DNA of 64,000 nucleotides from Cytobacillus oceanisediminis (GCF_022811925.1 NZ_CP065511.1:1233501-1297500); one strand, 5' to 3'; shown: positions 35,058 through 43,337, numbered from the stretch's first letter. The notes: generated from the letters alone by a model not told the origin. Translations and numbers: made by a program.

Positions 35058-35324
35058 ATGTACCGAAAGAACTGCAATAAATGCCACAAACCTTCATATA
35101 GCAGCAGTGAATCAGGTGACTGGCTATGCCCGATCTGCGGAACTGATTTAACGGATGAAATCTTTCTGAATGCTATGACCCTTGAACCAGTCCACACGGC
35201 CTTTAATAAAAGCAAAACTCCGCACACCTATTCAATAAAACAAATCAGCAAAAATTACAGAAAAAGAATCGGACTTTCCTACTACTCCAAAAGGAGTTCG
35301 ACCATTAATAACAACTTACTGTAA
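35058..35324 (+). CDS. Small zinc-ribbon protein
   Basis: 88 residues with CNKCHKP and CPICGTD, a four-Cys zinc ribbon at about 5-30, followed by a basic tail (KNYRKRIGLSYYSKRSS). GAGGAGG precedes ATG by 6 nt. There is no known family name; it may bind nucleic acid (inference). It lies between the matrix genes and the riboswitch-sinI unit. Confidence 0.65.
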   Translation: MYRKNCNKCHKPSYSSSESGDWLCPICGTDLTDEIFLNAMTLEPVHTAFNKSKTPHTYSIKQISKNYRKRIGLSYYSKRSSTINNNLL

Positions 35325-35484
35325 AAGGTGAGGGGTTCAGGTAATCAAGAACACTAAAAGTATTAGGACTTTGTCGAAAAACAAATTAATTTAATATTAA
35401 ATAATTAATTATATTTACAAAATAAGACACCATTAGCAATACGCCCATAGTAGAATACATCTATGGAAAATATTTCTTTGAGCC

Positions 35485-35585
35485 GATAGGCGCAGAAAAA
35501 GGCAAACTCATTGAAAGATGAGGACGCAAAGTCACGGGTCTAAGGTATTGAAAAAATACTAAGACGGCTGGGTTGCCTGGAATAC
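35485..35585 (+). promoter_or_regulatory. Cyclic di-GMP-I (GEMM-I) riboswitch upstream of sinI
   Basis: The conserved core is complete: AGGCAAAC, a GAAA tetraloop hairpin (CTCATT-GAAA-GATGAG), GGACGCAAAGTCACGGGTCTAAGG, a second hairpin, and AAGACGGCTGGGTTGCCT closing P1. The second hairpin GTATTG-AAAA-AATAC takes the tetraloop-receptor position. sinI starts about 30 nt downstream. Confidence 0.93.
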
Positions 35586-35604
35586 GATATGTATCCTAGG
35601 GGGA
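35576..35604 (+). promoter_or_regulatory. Possible translational expression platform of the c-di-GMP riboswitch
   Basis: CCTGGAATAC and GTATCCTAGG can pair over 10 positions with one mismatch. The left arm shares CCT with the 3' strand of riboswitch P1, and the right arm covers the start of the sinI ribosome site AGGGGGA. Ligand-stabilised P1 would then free the site. This is a model from pairing only. Confidence 0.45.
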
Positions 35605-35610
35605 AGAATT

Positions 35611-35757
35611 TTGACAGAGCAAAATGTAAAGGTCGAAGGAATTGATTTGGAGTGGCTGCAGTTAATTATGGAAGCAAAGAACTTAGGCCTGCAAAAGGAA
35701 GAAATTAGAGAGTTTTTACATAATAACAGAGCCAAAGAGGTTCTGATCGAAGCTTGA
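35611..35757 (+). CDS. sinI: SinI anti-repressor
   Basis: 48 residues: MTEQNVKVEGIDLEWLQLIM, then EAKNLGLQKEEIREFLHNNR and a short tail. This is the SinI helical hook (B. subtilis SinI: LDQEWVELMVEAKEANISPEEIRKYL). It binds SinR through the shared dimerisation fold and frees matrix promoters. TTG start 35611 has AGGGGGA 7 nt upstream. The gene is directly downstream of a c-di-GMP-I riboswitch and convergent with sinR, unlike the tandem sinI-sinR arrangement of B. subtilis. Confidence 0.9.
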   Translation: MTEQNVKVEGIDLEWLQLIMEAKNLGLQKEEIREFLHNNRAKEVLIEA

Positions 35758-35855
35758 TATCCGGTATTGCTAAGTATTTCTGTTAGAGGCATCTCTAGAT
35801 GGAAATGCTTTTTATTTTGCCAAAAAAATAAGCCTGTATATTCAGGCTCTTACAT

Positions 35856-36179
35856 CTATGACTTTTGTCCGCTTCTCCACTTATTAAAATCCAAAAACTC
35901 CCGAAATTGCTCCTTTGAAACACCAGACTCCATCGCTTCCTTCACAATTTTCATCCATTCTGAATCTAGATCATCCTTGTTGATTTGCTCATGGATTAAA
36001 TGGTCTACGGGGACATTCAGAACACCCGCGATTTTCTCAAGAAATTGAATAGATGGGTTGGTTTGCAGGTTGCGTTCAAGTGAGCTTAAATATGATTTTG
36101 CCACACCGGCCTGGTCGGCAAGCTCGGATAAGGACATTTTCTTTTCTTGGCGAAGTTTTTTTACACGATCACCGATCAT
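35856..36179 (-). CDS. sinR: Biofilm master regulator SinR
   Basis: 107 residues very close to B. subtilis SinR: MIGDRVKKLRQEKKMSLSEL, AGVAKSYLSSLERNLQTNPS, and the C-terminal SinI-binding DLDSEWMKIVKEAMESGVSK, ending EFLDFNKWRSGQKS. It represses tapA and other matrix operons. The frame extends to GTG 36191, but ATG 36179 matches the family start. GAACGTTTTGTTC lies 62 bp upstream, suggesting autoregulation. It is convergent with sinI. Confidence 0.95.
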   Translation of the reverse strand: MIGDRVKKLRQEKKMSLSELADQAGVAKSYLSSLERNLQTNPSIQFLEKIAGVLNVPVDHLIHEQINKDDLDSEWMKIVKEAMESGVSKEQFREFLDFNKWRSGQKS

Positions 36180-36240
36180 CGTATACCACACACCTTATTT
36201 TGTATGTAATAGGATTATTTCAGAAGTAGTTCCATATTAA

Positions 36241-36253
36241 GAACGTTTTGTTC
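36241..36253. promoter_or_regulatory. Candidate SinR-type operator upstream of sinR
   Basis: GAACGTTTTGTTC, the exact reverse complement of the box at 31494-31506, placed just upstream of sinR. Confidence 0.6.
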
Positions 36254-36344
36254 AATATTATTATCATCATACCACAGTGTCAACCGATTTAAATAGTTAG
36301 TTATCCATGTTTTATAAAAATATATCTTTTGTCGCTCGTAAAAA

Positions 36345-36376
36345 GTAATGCTCCGCGTCAGAGGACGGGAGCATTT
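36345..36376 (-). terminator. Terminator of selU
   Basis: AATGCTCC and GGAGCATT arms at 36347-36354 and 36368-36375; on the minus strand ACTTTTTA follows. It overlaps the stop codon. Confidence 0.65.
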
Positions 36377-37416
36377 TGCTTTTCAATAATGTGAATAATT
36401 TGTTGTGCAGCTGCTTCCACATCATCCGCATTCACATGGTGGAATTGGCCTTCATAGTCATGCTGTTTAAAGGCATAACGCGGATCGTAATAGTGTTCTA
36501 ATAAAAGTTTGATAAATAGCTCGTAGTTTTCTGCTTCAACTGATTCATCAAGCTGCTCGCGGATTTCAGTATCTTTCAGACGTTTTTTAATAAACACAAG
36601 GCTTTCATCAACTTTCGGTTTGAACCATTCTTCATTCTTATAAGGCTCAACATAGTCACGGACGATGCGCTGGACACGGGATTCCATGCTGGCGAACATA
36701 TCAATGTGAATTCCGGTTTTTTTGGTATCAAGCAGCTCGTCCGGCTGAACAACCTTGCCTATTCGTTTGCTTTCGGCTTCCATAATTATATAAGGTGAAC
36801 CTTTAACCTCAGAAAGGGCTTGATACAGTAGTGCATCAAATGTTTTCTGTGTGCTGCCGTTCCCCATGCCAAAGGAGCCGAAGATCGATCCGCGATGTCC
36901 CGCCATTTCTTCAAGGTCAATAACAGGGTATCCTTTTTCGCTTAACACCTTCAGCACATCCGTTTTCCCAACCCCGGTCATTCCATGAAGAACAACTGCT
37001 TTTTCAGGAATCAAGTCTGCTGTGTTTTCAAGAATATATTGACGGTAGGCTCTATAGCCCCCAATTAAACGGGGGATTGAAACGCCCGCATACGTGATAA
37101 ATGTGGTGACCGCTTTGCTGCGCATGCCGCCGCGCCAGCAGTAAATGACAGGCTGGAAGCCATCATTTTTCAGGTCTCTGATTTTCTGCATCATGAAAGG
37201 GATCTTAGGTGAAACGATTTCCATCGCTCTCCACTTAGCCGCATCAGAACCTTCTTTTTTATATAGTGTCCCGATTTCCACACGCTCTTCATTGGTGAAA
37301 AGCGGCACATTGACAGCACCGGGAATGCTGCACTCCTCAAATTCAATTGGAGACCTGACATCGACCGGAACTGCGTTGTCCATTTGGATATATTGTTCGA
37401 CTGCTATTTCTCTCAT
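36358..37416 (-). CDS. selU: tRNA 2-selenouridine synthase (MnmH/SelU/YbbB)
   Basis: 352 residues: an N-terminal rhodanese domain with the catalytic Cys in IYCWRGGMRS (about residue 95) and a C-terminal P-loop domain with HGMTGVGKTDVL (about 143-154). It geranylates and then selenates 2-thiouridine at the wobble base of tRNA Lys/Glu/Gln, using selenophosphate from SelD. Its presence implies that the cell makes selenophosphate, which bears on the UGA-containing peroxiredoxin at 20.8 kb. GGAGG 8 nt before ATG 37416 fixes the start; the frame runs 35 codons further but without a site. Confidence 0.93.
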   Translation of the reverse strand: MREIAVEQYIQMDNAVPVDVRSPIEFEECSIPGAVNVPLFTNEERVEIGTLYKKEGSDAAKWRAMEIVSPKIPFMMQKIRDLKNDGFQPVIYCWRGGMRSKAVTTFITYAGVSIPRLIGGYRAYRQYILENTADLIPEKAVVLHGMTGVGKTDVLKVLSEKGYPVIDLEEMAGHRGSIFGSFGMGNGSTQKTFDALLYQALSEVKGSPYIIMEAESKRIGKVVQPDELLDTKKTGIHIDMFASMESRVQRIVRDYVEPYKNEEWFKPKVDESLVFIKKRLKDTEIREQLDESVEAENYELFIKLLLEHYYDPRYAFKQHDYEGQFHHVNADDVEAAAQQIIHIIEKQNAPVL

Positions 37417-37641
37417 TTTAATGCCTCCAAAAATAATGCTATATATCGCCCGAAAAGGAACGTTAATTGATTTTACTCTCTCTATTATACAGGATTTTGA
37501 AAATATAGGTGTCCCCCACAATCATACTCCTATTTTCAAAAGATTGTTCTTATAATTTTTTCCAGACATTGTAATATCAGCATATCCATTGGTTTTGCTT
37601 TTTAAAAAGGAGGTTAAATAAAAGGCAAAGGTGGTGGAACC

Positions 37642-38943
37642 ATGTCTTTGAATACAGAGGTTGCAATTGTAGGCGGAGGGATTGGCGGTTTGACGCTGGG
37701 ATTGAAGCTGGCTCAAGCCAATATTGATGTCCTCGTTCTGGAAAAGCTGGATGCCCCGTCTTTCGTTTATAAGGGAGAACTCCTGCAGCCAAAGAGCCTG
37801 AAAATTTTTAAGCGGCTGGATGCTTTGGATGTAATCCGCGTGAATGGCTTTTCATTTGCCCGAATTGCGTTTGAGGAAGGTGAAAAAGAGTTTGCTATGG
37901 ATTACAGCATTCTGCCGGGAGATTATGATTACTCCCTCATGATCGAGCATGAAAAGCTGAAAGGAATCCTTCTCAAACGGGCGCTTCAATATCCAAACTT
38001 TCATTATTTGTCAGGGACCCTGGCAAAAGGCTATGACAATGGCGAATTAATGGTTGAGCGGAAGGATTTAAAGGAGCATCTGACAGTGAGGGCTGACTTT
38101 TATATAGGAGCTGAGGGAAGGAATTCCATTACCAGGAAAGAAATGAACAGCAAAATTAAAAAGATTGAGTATAATCATCAATTTTTAACTGTTACGTTCC
38201 ATCGGCCACAATCATTGAAGGAAGGGAAAATCATCGCTAAGGATGAACGGTTCCTCGGATTATTTCCGCTGCCGGATGAGAAAGTAAGGTCTGTCTATTT
38301 AATTCCGGAGGGAACTTATAAGGAACATCTCAAAAAAGGAATTCATTATTTTCATAAAAACTATTTAGAGCTTTTTCCGGAATTGGAGGGGTATGTGACC
38401 AGGCTGAAAAATTGGAAGGATATTCAGCTGATGATTCCGACTGCCTTCTATGCAGATAAATATGTGGAGGGAAGACTCGCTATTTTGGGGGATGCGGCCC
38501 ATACGGTCCACCCGATGGCAGGTGAAGGAATGAATATGGCGATTCAGGATGCGGATGTGCTTGGTGAATTGCTTGCAGAGATGTATGCGAGCGGAAGAAT
38601 TTCGCCGGACAAGCTTAAATGGTATGAAAAAGTCCGGAAACCCCGGGCTGAAAACATGATCAGCCTCAGCCATTTATCCGCCATAGCCTATTCTTATTCC
38701 AACCGGCTTATTACAGGAATACGCCGTAAAGGTCTGATGCAGATCGAAAGAGATAAAATCCTGCAATATAAGCAAATGCTGAATGTTTCAGGCCTCGGAT
38801 ATTGGTCAGAGAGCCTATGGGACCGATTGATTCAGGCAGGAATGCTGCCGGCAAGAAGAACAGAATTATCAGCGGCAGTTAAAAGCCATTATTTTTATAC
38901 AGAAAAAGATGACTATCCCTGGAAGAAGGTTGAACAGCAATGA
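37642..38943 (+). CDS. FAD-dependent monooxygenase (UbiH/PHBH-like)
   Basis: 433 residues. FAD motifs are EVAIVGGGIGGLTLGLKLA at the N-terminus, and ILGDAAHTVHPMAGEGMNMA (the GD motif plus PxxGxGxN-like loop, about 285-304). It belongs to the aromatic-ring hydroxylase fold with a C-terminal extension. The substrate is unknown. The last codon overlaps the ATG of the methyltransferase gene (ATGA), so the two products are probably made together and act on one molecule (inference). Confidence 0.85.
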   Translation: MSLNTEVAIVGGGIGGLTLGLKLAQANIDVLVLEKLDAPSFVYKGELLQPKSLKIFKRLDALDVIRVNGFSFARIAFEEGEKEFAMDYSILPGDYDYSLMIEHEKLKGILLKRALQYPNFHYLSGTLAKGYDNGELMVERKDLKEHLTVRADFYIGAEGRNSITRKEMNSKIKKIEYNHQFLTVTFHRPQSLKEGKIIAKDERFLGLFPLPDEKVRSVYLIPEGTYKEHLKKGIHYFHKNYLELFPELEGYVTRLKNWKDIQLMIPTAFYADKYVEGRLAILGDAAHTVHPMAGEGMNMAIQDADVLGELLAEMYASGRISPDKLKWYEKVRKPRAENMISLSHLSAIAYSYSNRLITGIRRKGLMQIERDKILQYKQMLNVSGLGYWSESLWDRLIQAGMLPARRTELSAAVKSHYFYTEKDDYPWKKVEQQ

Positions 38944-39929
38944 TAAATGAATATGTAAGATTACTAAAAGCACGAAATTGGATGAAAAAGAACCAGCCGT
39001 TTTTGTACAGCTGGCATGCATACGTAGGCTTTGAGCTTGACCTTTTTTCCCAGTTTCGCAGCTGGAAAACGGTAAAACAGGTGGCATCATCCAAGAATCT
39101 TCAGGAGGAGCTGCTTTTAAGGTGGGTGGAGGTGGGACTGGCGATCCGCCATTTGAAAAAGAAAGGGAAGGATAAAATTAAGACAGCATCTAAATTCAGT
39201 CTTCCCTCCACGCCCAAAAACCCCCGATCCACAGGAATCATCCTGAAGGAAATGATGGAATTGCATATCCCGACGTTACTCTCTTATCCAGAACTGCTCC
39301 GTTCTAATAAGAAAAACACTTTTGACCATGAAGAGCATGGACCAACCGTAGCGAGAACCTCGTCACTGCTTGAACAGCTTGCACTTCCGCGCCTGATGAA
39401 AACCATTAAGAAAAACAAAATGGAAAGGATCATCGACATTGGCTGCGGGGAAGGCGGCTATTTAAGCAGAATCAGCCAAAGATTCCCACAAGCAAAACTG
39501 GTGGGAATTGAGATTAATGAAGAGGTCGCGGAATCTGCCCGAATTAATTGCAAAGATATTCCCAACATTAAAATTGTCACAGCGGATGTTCATGAATACT
39601 CACCTGAGCATCAGGCAGATTTAATTATGGTCAATAACTTGCTTCACTATATCCAGCCGGAAGACCGCAAGCAGCTGCTATCCCGCTTGAAAAGCTGGCT
39701 TAGCCGAAAAGGGTCCATTACCATTATCACGCCCATTCTTCATTCGAAAAAGGGCGAGGAGTTTTCAAGTGTTTTTAACAGCTTCTTTTCTGCATTTGAA
39801 AACCTATACCCAACCCCAACTGAGGAGGATATCCATCTAATCGCTAAAGAGCTGAAGCTGAAAATAAAAACCTTCAAGCCGGTCGTAACCGAAGGCGGAT
39901 GGTATTTTATCCAGCTGTCCAACAGGTAA
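38940..39929 (+). CDS. Class I SAM-dependent methyltransferase
   Basis: 329 residues. Residues 1-110 form a helical winged-HTH-like dimerisation region, as in small-molecule O-methyltransferases. The SAM motif RIIDIGCGEGGYLSRIS lies at about 161-177, followed by acidic GIEINEEV and the ADLIMVNNLLHYI post-motif. It is coupled by a 4-nt overlap to the FAD monooxygenase. The pair looks like a hydroxylation-then-methylation module for a small aromatic product, but no further biosynthetic genes flank it. Confidence 0.82.
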   Translation: MINEYVRLLKARNWMKKNQPFLYSWHAYVGFELDLFSQFRSWKTVKQVASSKNLQEELLLRWVEVGLAIRHLKKKGKDKIKTASKFSLPSTPKNPRSTGIILKEMMELHIPTLLSYPELLRSNKKNTFDHEEHGPTVARTSSLLEQLALPRLMKTIKKNKMERIIDIGCGEGGYLSRISQRFPQAKLVGIEINEEVAESARINCKDIPNIKIVTADVHEYSPEHQADLIMVNNLLHYIQPEDRKQLLSRLKSWLSRKGSITIITPILHSKKGEEFSSVFNSFFSAFENLYPTPTEEDIHLIAKELKLKIKTFKPVVTEGGWYFIQLSNR

Positions 39930-39989
39930 ATGAAAGCTAATCCGATAAATGGTAGAATGGGGTAAACATGATTGAAATGGTGATTGAAA

Positions 39990-40718
39990 ATGAGAAATAA
40001 TAAATACTTAGTAATTTATGAAGAGATTGCCCAGCAAATACAAGAAGGCAAGTATCCTGCCCGATCCATTCTGCCATCTGAACATGAATTAACAGAGATG
40101 TATTCCACTTCAAGGGAAACCATCCGCAAAGCTTTGAATTTGCTTGCACAAAACGGCTTTATCCAGAAAATCCGCGGAAAAGGCTCGATGGTCCTTGATT
40201 TAAAAAAGCTGCAGTTCCCCATATCGGGTCTGGTCAGCTTTAAAGAGCTGGCCGGGAAAATGGGTCAGCGTGCCGAAACGATTGTGGACGAATTTTCACT
40301 TATTCAGCCTGACGCAGAAAAGATGAAGCATCTTCATATTGATAAAAGTGAAAAAGTATGGAAAGTCTATCGTGTCCGGAAAATTGAAGATGAGCGGATT
40401 ATTTTGGACAAGGATTTTTTAATTGAGAAATATGTCCCGGGCTTAACCAGAGAAATATGCCAGAGCTCTATTTTTGCCTACATTGAGGGCGAACTCGGAA
40501 AAAAAATCAGCTTTGCCAAAAAGGAATTTACTGTGGAAGAACCAACTGCTGAAGACCGCAAGCTCCTTGATATGGAAGGATTCCATGCCATTGTCGTGGT
40601 GAAAAATTATATCTACTTTGACGATGCCACCCTTTTTCAATACACGGAATCCAGGCACAGACCCGACAAATTCAGGTTTGTTGACTTTGCCAGAAGAATG
40701 GACAGTCAGGTGTTTTAA
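39990..40718 (+). CDS. treR: Trehalose operon repressor TreR (GntR family)
   Basis: 242 residues: a GntR winged helix (EEIAQQIQEGKYPARSILPS, EMYSTSRETIRKALNLLAQN) and a UTRA effector domain ending TLFQYTESRHRPDKFRFVDF. Similarity to B. subtilis TreR runs end to end, including KIRGKGSMVLDLKKLQFPIS. It should bind trehalose-6-phosphate. treP and treA, which precede treR in B. subtilis, are absent; the FMO/methyltransferase pair occupies that place. TTG 39984 is an alternative start two codons upstream. Confidence 0.92.
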   Translation: MRNNKYLVIYEEIAQQIQEGKYPARSILPSEHELTEMYSTSRETIRKALNLLAQNGFIQKIRGKGSMVLDLKKLQFPISGLVSFKELAGKMGQRAETIVDEFSLIQPDAEKMKHLHIDKSEKVWKVYRVRKIEDERIILDKDFLIEKYVPGLTREICQSSIFAYIEGELGKKISFAKKEFTVEEPTAEDRKLLDMEGFHAIVVVKNYIYFDDATLFQYTESRHRPDKFRFVDFARRMDSQVF

Positions 40719-40738
40719 AGGTGAATATGCATTTTTAC

Positions 40739-40763
40739 GTTTAAGATTGTCCATTCAGGGAAA
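40739..40763 (+). promoter_or_regulatory. Sigma-B promoter of the PfpI-like gene
   Basis: GTTTAA (40739-40744), a 13-nt spacer and GGGAAA (40758-40763), close to the sigma-B consensus GTTTAA-N12-15-GGGTAT. The B. subtilis homologue (general stress protein 18) is a sigma-B gene. Confidence 0.75.
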
Positions 40764-40801
40764 TCTTCTTATGTGAAGATTTTTCAAAGGAGATGTTATT
40801 A

Positions 40802-41317
40802 ATGAGTAAGAAAATTGCATGCTTAATTACAGAGATGTTCGAAGATAGTGAATACACGGGACCTGCTCAAGCATTCAAAGAAGCAGGACATGAAGTCGTG
40901 ACTATTGAAAAAGAACAAGGCAAATCCGTTAAAGGAAAACAAGGTGAAGCCACTGTTCAAATAGATCAAAGCATTGATAACGTAAATCCGCAAGACTTTG
41001 ATGCACTTTTCCTGCCTGGTGGCTTCTCACCGGACCAGCTTCGTGCCGATGACCGATTTGTTCAATTTACAAAATCCTTCATGGACGAAAAGAAACCAGT
41101 ATTTGCCATCTGCCACGGACCGCAGCTGCTGCTGACAGCCAAGACACTCGAAGGGCGCGACGCAACCGGCTACAAATCCATCCAAGTCGATATGGAATAC
41201 GCCGGCGCAAAATACCAGGATTCAGAAGTAGTCGTTTGCCAAAACCAGCTAGTCACAAGCCGCCAGCCAGAAGACATCCCGGCATTCACCCGTGAGTCGC
41301 TTAAGTTGTTAGGTTAA
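40802..41317 (+). CDS. yfkM: DJ-1/PfpI-family general stress protein (YfkM/YraA type)
   Basis: 171 residues of the DJ-1/PfpI amidotransferase-like fold. The nucleophilic elbow Cys is in VFAICHGPQLLL and the partner Glu in EMFEDSEYTGP. Members act as deglycase/protease-like stress proteins in the cytoplasm. AAAGGAG 9 nt before ATG 40802 gives the start. It sits next to treR as in B. subtilis (treR...yfkM), and a sigma-B-like promoter precedes it. Confidence 0.85.
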   Translation: MSKKIACLITEMFEDSEYTGPAQAFKEAGHEVVTIEKEQGKSVKGKQGEATVQIDQSIDNVNPQDFDALFLPGGFSPDQLRADDRFVQFTKSFMDEKKPVFAICHGPQLLLTAKTLEGRDATGYKSIQVDMEYAGAKYQDSEVVVCQNQLVTSRQPEDIPAFTRESLKLLG

Positions 41318-41328
41318 TGAAAAATTGA

Positions 41329-41361
41329 AAGCCCTCTGCCTTAATTGGCAGGGGGTTTTTG
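41329..41361 (+). terminator. Terminator of yfkM
   Basis: GCCCTCTGCC and GGCAGGGGGT arms with a TTAATT loop, then TTTTTG. Confidence 0.85.
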
Positions 41362-41422
41362 TATTAATGGCGTAGAAAATGCATACGGGTTTTGATTTTA
41401 AAAAATTACTTTTAATACTGTG

Positions 41423-41549
41423 CTGATTGGAGCGGAAGGCGCGAGACTCCTACGGGAGTAGCGAACCAGGGGAGACCCCGCAGGCGGTCACGCCGAGGAG
41501 GCTCCCGGAAGCCCCGTGGAAAGCGAGTGCCTGTAGCGGAAATCAGCAC
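41423..41549. repeat. Bacillus intergenic repeat, family A, copy 1
   Basis: A GC-rich block of about 125 bp framed by GCTGATT...AATCAGC. It contains GCGAGACTCCTACGGGAG, GAGACCCCGCAGGCGG and GCCGAGGAGGCTCCCGG. The same order of segments appears inverted at 45.74-45.85 kb. No frame is conserved. Such elements are scattered between genes in Bacillaceae genomes. Confidence 0.8.
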
Positions 41550-41597
41550 CCAAATCAACAGCTGCATATTATGTTGATAAGTATGCTGAAACCCCAT

Positions 41598-41626
41598 CAA
41601 AAAAACAGCCCTCAAAAGGCTGTTTC
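41598..41626 (-). terminator. Terminator of the DUF1128 gene
   Basis: AACAGCC and GGCTGTT arms with a 7-nt loop; on the minus strand TTTTTTTG follows. Confidence 0.75.
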
Positions 41627-41631
41627 CATGA

Positions 41632-41862
41632 TTATTTATTCTTCCTCAAATTCCCCAGCTCTTCCACCAAAGCCTGCATTTCATTCGGACTGAAGGATCC
41701 CTTCTTCATAACAAGGTCATAAATATCTTTCAATTCCTCATACATTTCCTCATCAAAGTGAGAAGGCTTTATAGCACCTAAGTTTAAAACCTTCAGCTTT
41801 TCCTTAATAGCCTCAATCATAAACTCCACATTCTCAACCGATTTCTCCGACAAATTATTCAT
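41632..41862 (-). CDS. yfkK: DUF1128 family protein (YfkK)
   Basis: 76 residues: [20 protein letters not shown], then [20 protein letters not shown] and [18 protein letters not shown], the DUF1128 pattern of small soluble helical proteins. The function is unknown. A much longer frame is open upstream, but AGAGGGTG 7 nt before ATG 41862 and family length fix the start. Gene order (yfkM, yfkK, YihY gene) follows B. subtilis. Confidence 0.85.
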   Translation of the reverse strand: MNNLSEKSVENVEFMIEAIKEKLKVLNLGAIKPSHFDEEMYEELKDIYDLVMKKGSFSPNEMQALVEELGNLRKNK

Positions 41863-42038
41863 TTCGGACACCCTCTCATAGCTATGTATTTGGACGCACA
41901 CACTTTTCTTATCATCTTTCCACGATATCAACAAATTGTCAATATAAATTAGGCTTGCATGTACCATGGAAATTAGTAGAAAATAAAGGAGAAGTTTGTA
42001 CAAATCACATAAGATAATACAAGAAAAGGACGAGTCAG

Positions 42039-42064
42039 GTTTCGTCAACCGGAAAATAGGGAAA
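42039..42064 (+). promoter_or_regulatory. Possible sigma-B promoter of the YtxH-like gene
   Basis: GTTTCG, a 14-nt spacer and GGGAAA, about 50 nt upstream of ATG 42113. It is a weaker match than the other two sigma-B sites in the window. Confidence 0.45.
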
Positions 42065-42112
42065 AATTGAACCAAATTTTCATATAATAATTTTGCTAAA
42101 GGAGAATAAAAT

Positions 42113-42493
42113 ATGGGGAAATCATTGTTTTGGAAAGGTGTACTATATGGAGCACTTGCAGGCGGTGCACTAAGCCTTCTTGACAAATCCACAAGGGAAA
42201 CCGTTTTTAATAATTGCCGGAAAACGTCCAGCAATGTCGGCTATTACATAAAACACCCAAGTGAAGCAGTGAATCAGGTGAAGGATGTTTCCAATAAGGT
42301 CAAAACAGCTATTGACCAGGTTAGTGAAGACGTCGCTTTTATTACTGGGACCGTTGAAGAAATAAGAGAAATGGCACCGGAAGTAACACAGATTGTCCAG
42401 AATACAAAGCAGGCATTTTCAGATATTAAGCAGAAGGGATCAAGTGAACTTCCGGAAAAATCTTCTGACGATTCAGTTCAGATTCCGCATTAA
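42113..42493 (+). CDS. YtxH-like general stress protein
   Basis: 126 residues: an N-terminal Gly-rich membrane segment ([20 protein letters not shown], about 5-24) and a long amphipathic helix region. [13 protein letters not shown] matches ALAMLDTSTRTKV of the larger protein at 52.9 kb, so the two are paralogues. YtxH-type proteins are stress-induced with unknown activity. AAAGGAG precedes the ATG. The YihY gene begins 20 nt after the stop, so they are probably cotranscribed. Confidence 0.7.
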   Translation: MGKSLFWKGVLYGALAGGALSLLDKSTRETVFNNCRKTSSNVGYYIKHPSEAVNQVKDVSNKVKTAIDQVSEDVAFITGTVEEIREMAPEVTQIVQNTKQAFSDIKQKGSSELPEKSSDDSVQIPH

Positions 42494-42512
42494 AAACAAG
42501 TGAGGTGTTGGA

Positions 42513-43337
42513 ATGGGACGAACTTTTTCGGCTCTGATTCCAAACTTATGGAAGAGAGTAGAAGAAGATGATGTGTTTGGACTTGCTGCCCAATTGGCGT
42601 ATTTCTTTCTTCTCTCTCTTTTTCCGCTGCTGATTTTCCTGGTCACACTCGTTCCTTATTTGCCGATCACACAGCAGGATATCTTAAATGTTGTCCGTGA
42701 TTTTGCACCAGGAGAGACCATGAAGCTCATTGAAACCAATATATATGAAATTACGCAAAGAAATGGAAAGCTGCTTTCATTTGGGATCATAGCTACGCTC
42801 TGGTCAGCTTCAAATGGAATCAATGCTGTGGTGAAGGCTTTTAATAAGGCGTATGACGTAAAGGAAACCCGTCATTTTATTATTGCACGCGGGATGGCGA
42901 TATTACTGACGTTTGCGATGATTTTTGTGTTTGTGCTGGCGTTGCTCCTCCCTGTTTTCGGAAGACAGATTGGTTTGTTTATATCTTCGGAATTTGGTTT
43001 GTCAGGCCAATTTCTGGCGATATGGAATATGGTTCGCTGGTTAGTGAGTCCATTTATCCTTTTTATGGTGTTTACAGGGTTATACTGGATTGCCCCCAAT
43101 AAAAAGTTAACATGCATAAGCGTTGCGCCTGGTGCCATTTTTGCAACAGTTGGCTGGGTGCTGTCATCCCTTGCCTTTTCATACTATGTCAGCAACTTCG
43201 GCAATTTTTCCGCTACCTATGGAAGCATTGGGGCCATTATCGTGCTTATGATCTGGTTTTACATATCCGGCATTATCATCATTCTTGGCGGGGAAATCAA
43301 TGCCATCAATTCTAAGATCAATAAAGAGGATTGTTGA
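42513..43337 (+). CDS. YihY/BrkB-family membrane protein (YfkH type)
   Basis: 274 residues with six membrane helices. Family blocks are AAQLAYFFLLSLFPLLIFLV, LWSASNGINAVVKAFNKAYD, the Trp/Pro-rich LYWIAPNKK and GSIGAIIVLMIWFYISGIII near the end. Despite the old name virulence factor BrkB, it is not an RNase; the role is unknown, probably envelope-related. GTGAGGTG precedes the ATG. Synteny fits B. subtilis yfkH. Confidence 0.87.
   Translation: MGRTFSALIPNLWKRVEEDDVFGLAAQLAYFFLLSLFPLLIFLVTLVPYLPITQQDILNVVRDFAPGETMKLIETNIYEITQRNGKLLSFGIIATLWSASNGINAVVKAFNKAYDVKETRHFIIARGMAILLTFAMIFVFVLALLLPVFGRQIGLFISSEFGLSGQFLAIWNMVRWLVSPFILFMVFTGLYWIAPNKKLTCISVAPGAIFATVGWVLSSLAFSYYVSNFGNFSATYGSIGAIIVLMIWFYISGIIIILGGEINAINSKINKEDC

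Noticed and set aside
41423..41549. Insertion sequence or CRISPR-like array in the GC-rich blocks
   Set aside because: There is no transposase frame, no target duplication and no regular spacers; the blocks are intergenic repeat elements.
41632..42234. 200-codon minus-strand frame as one protein
   Set aside because: The family match (DUF1128), length and ribosome site all place the start at 41862; the upstream part is non-coding promoter region.
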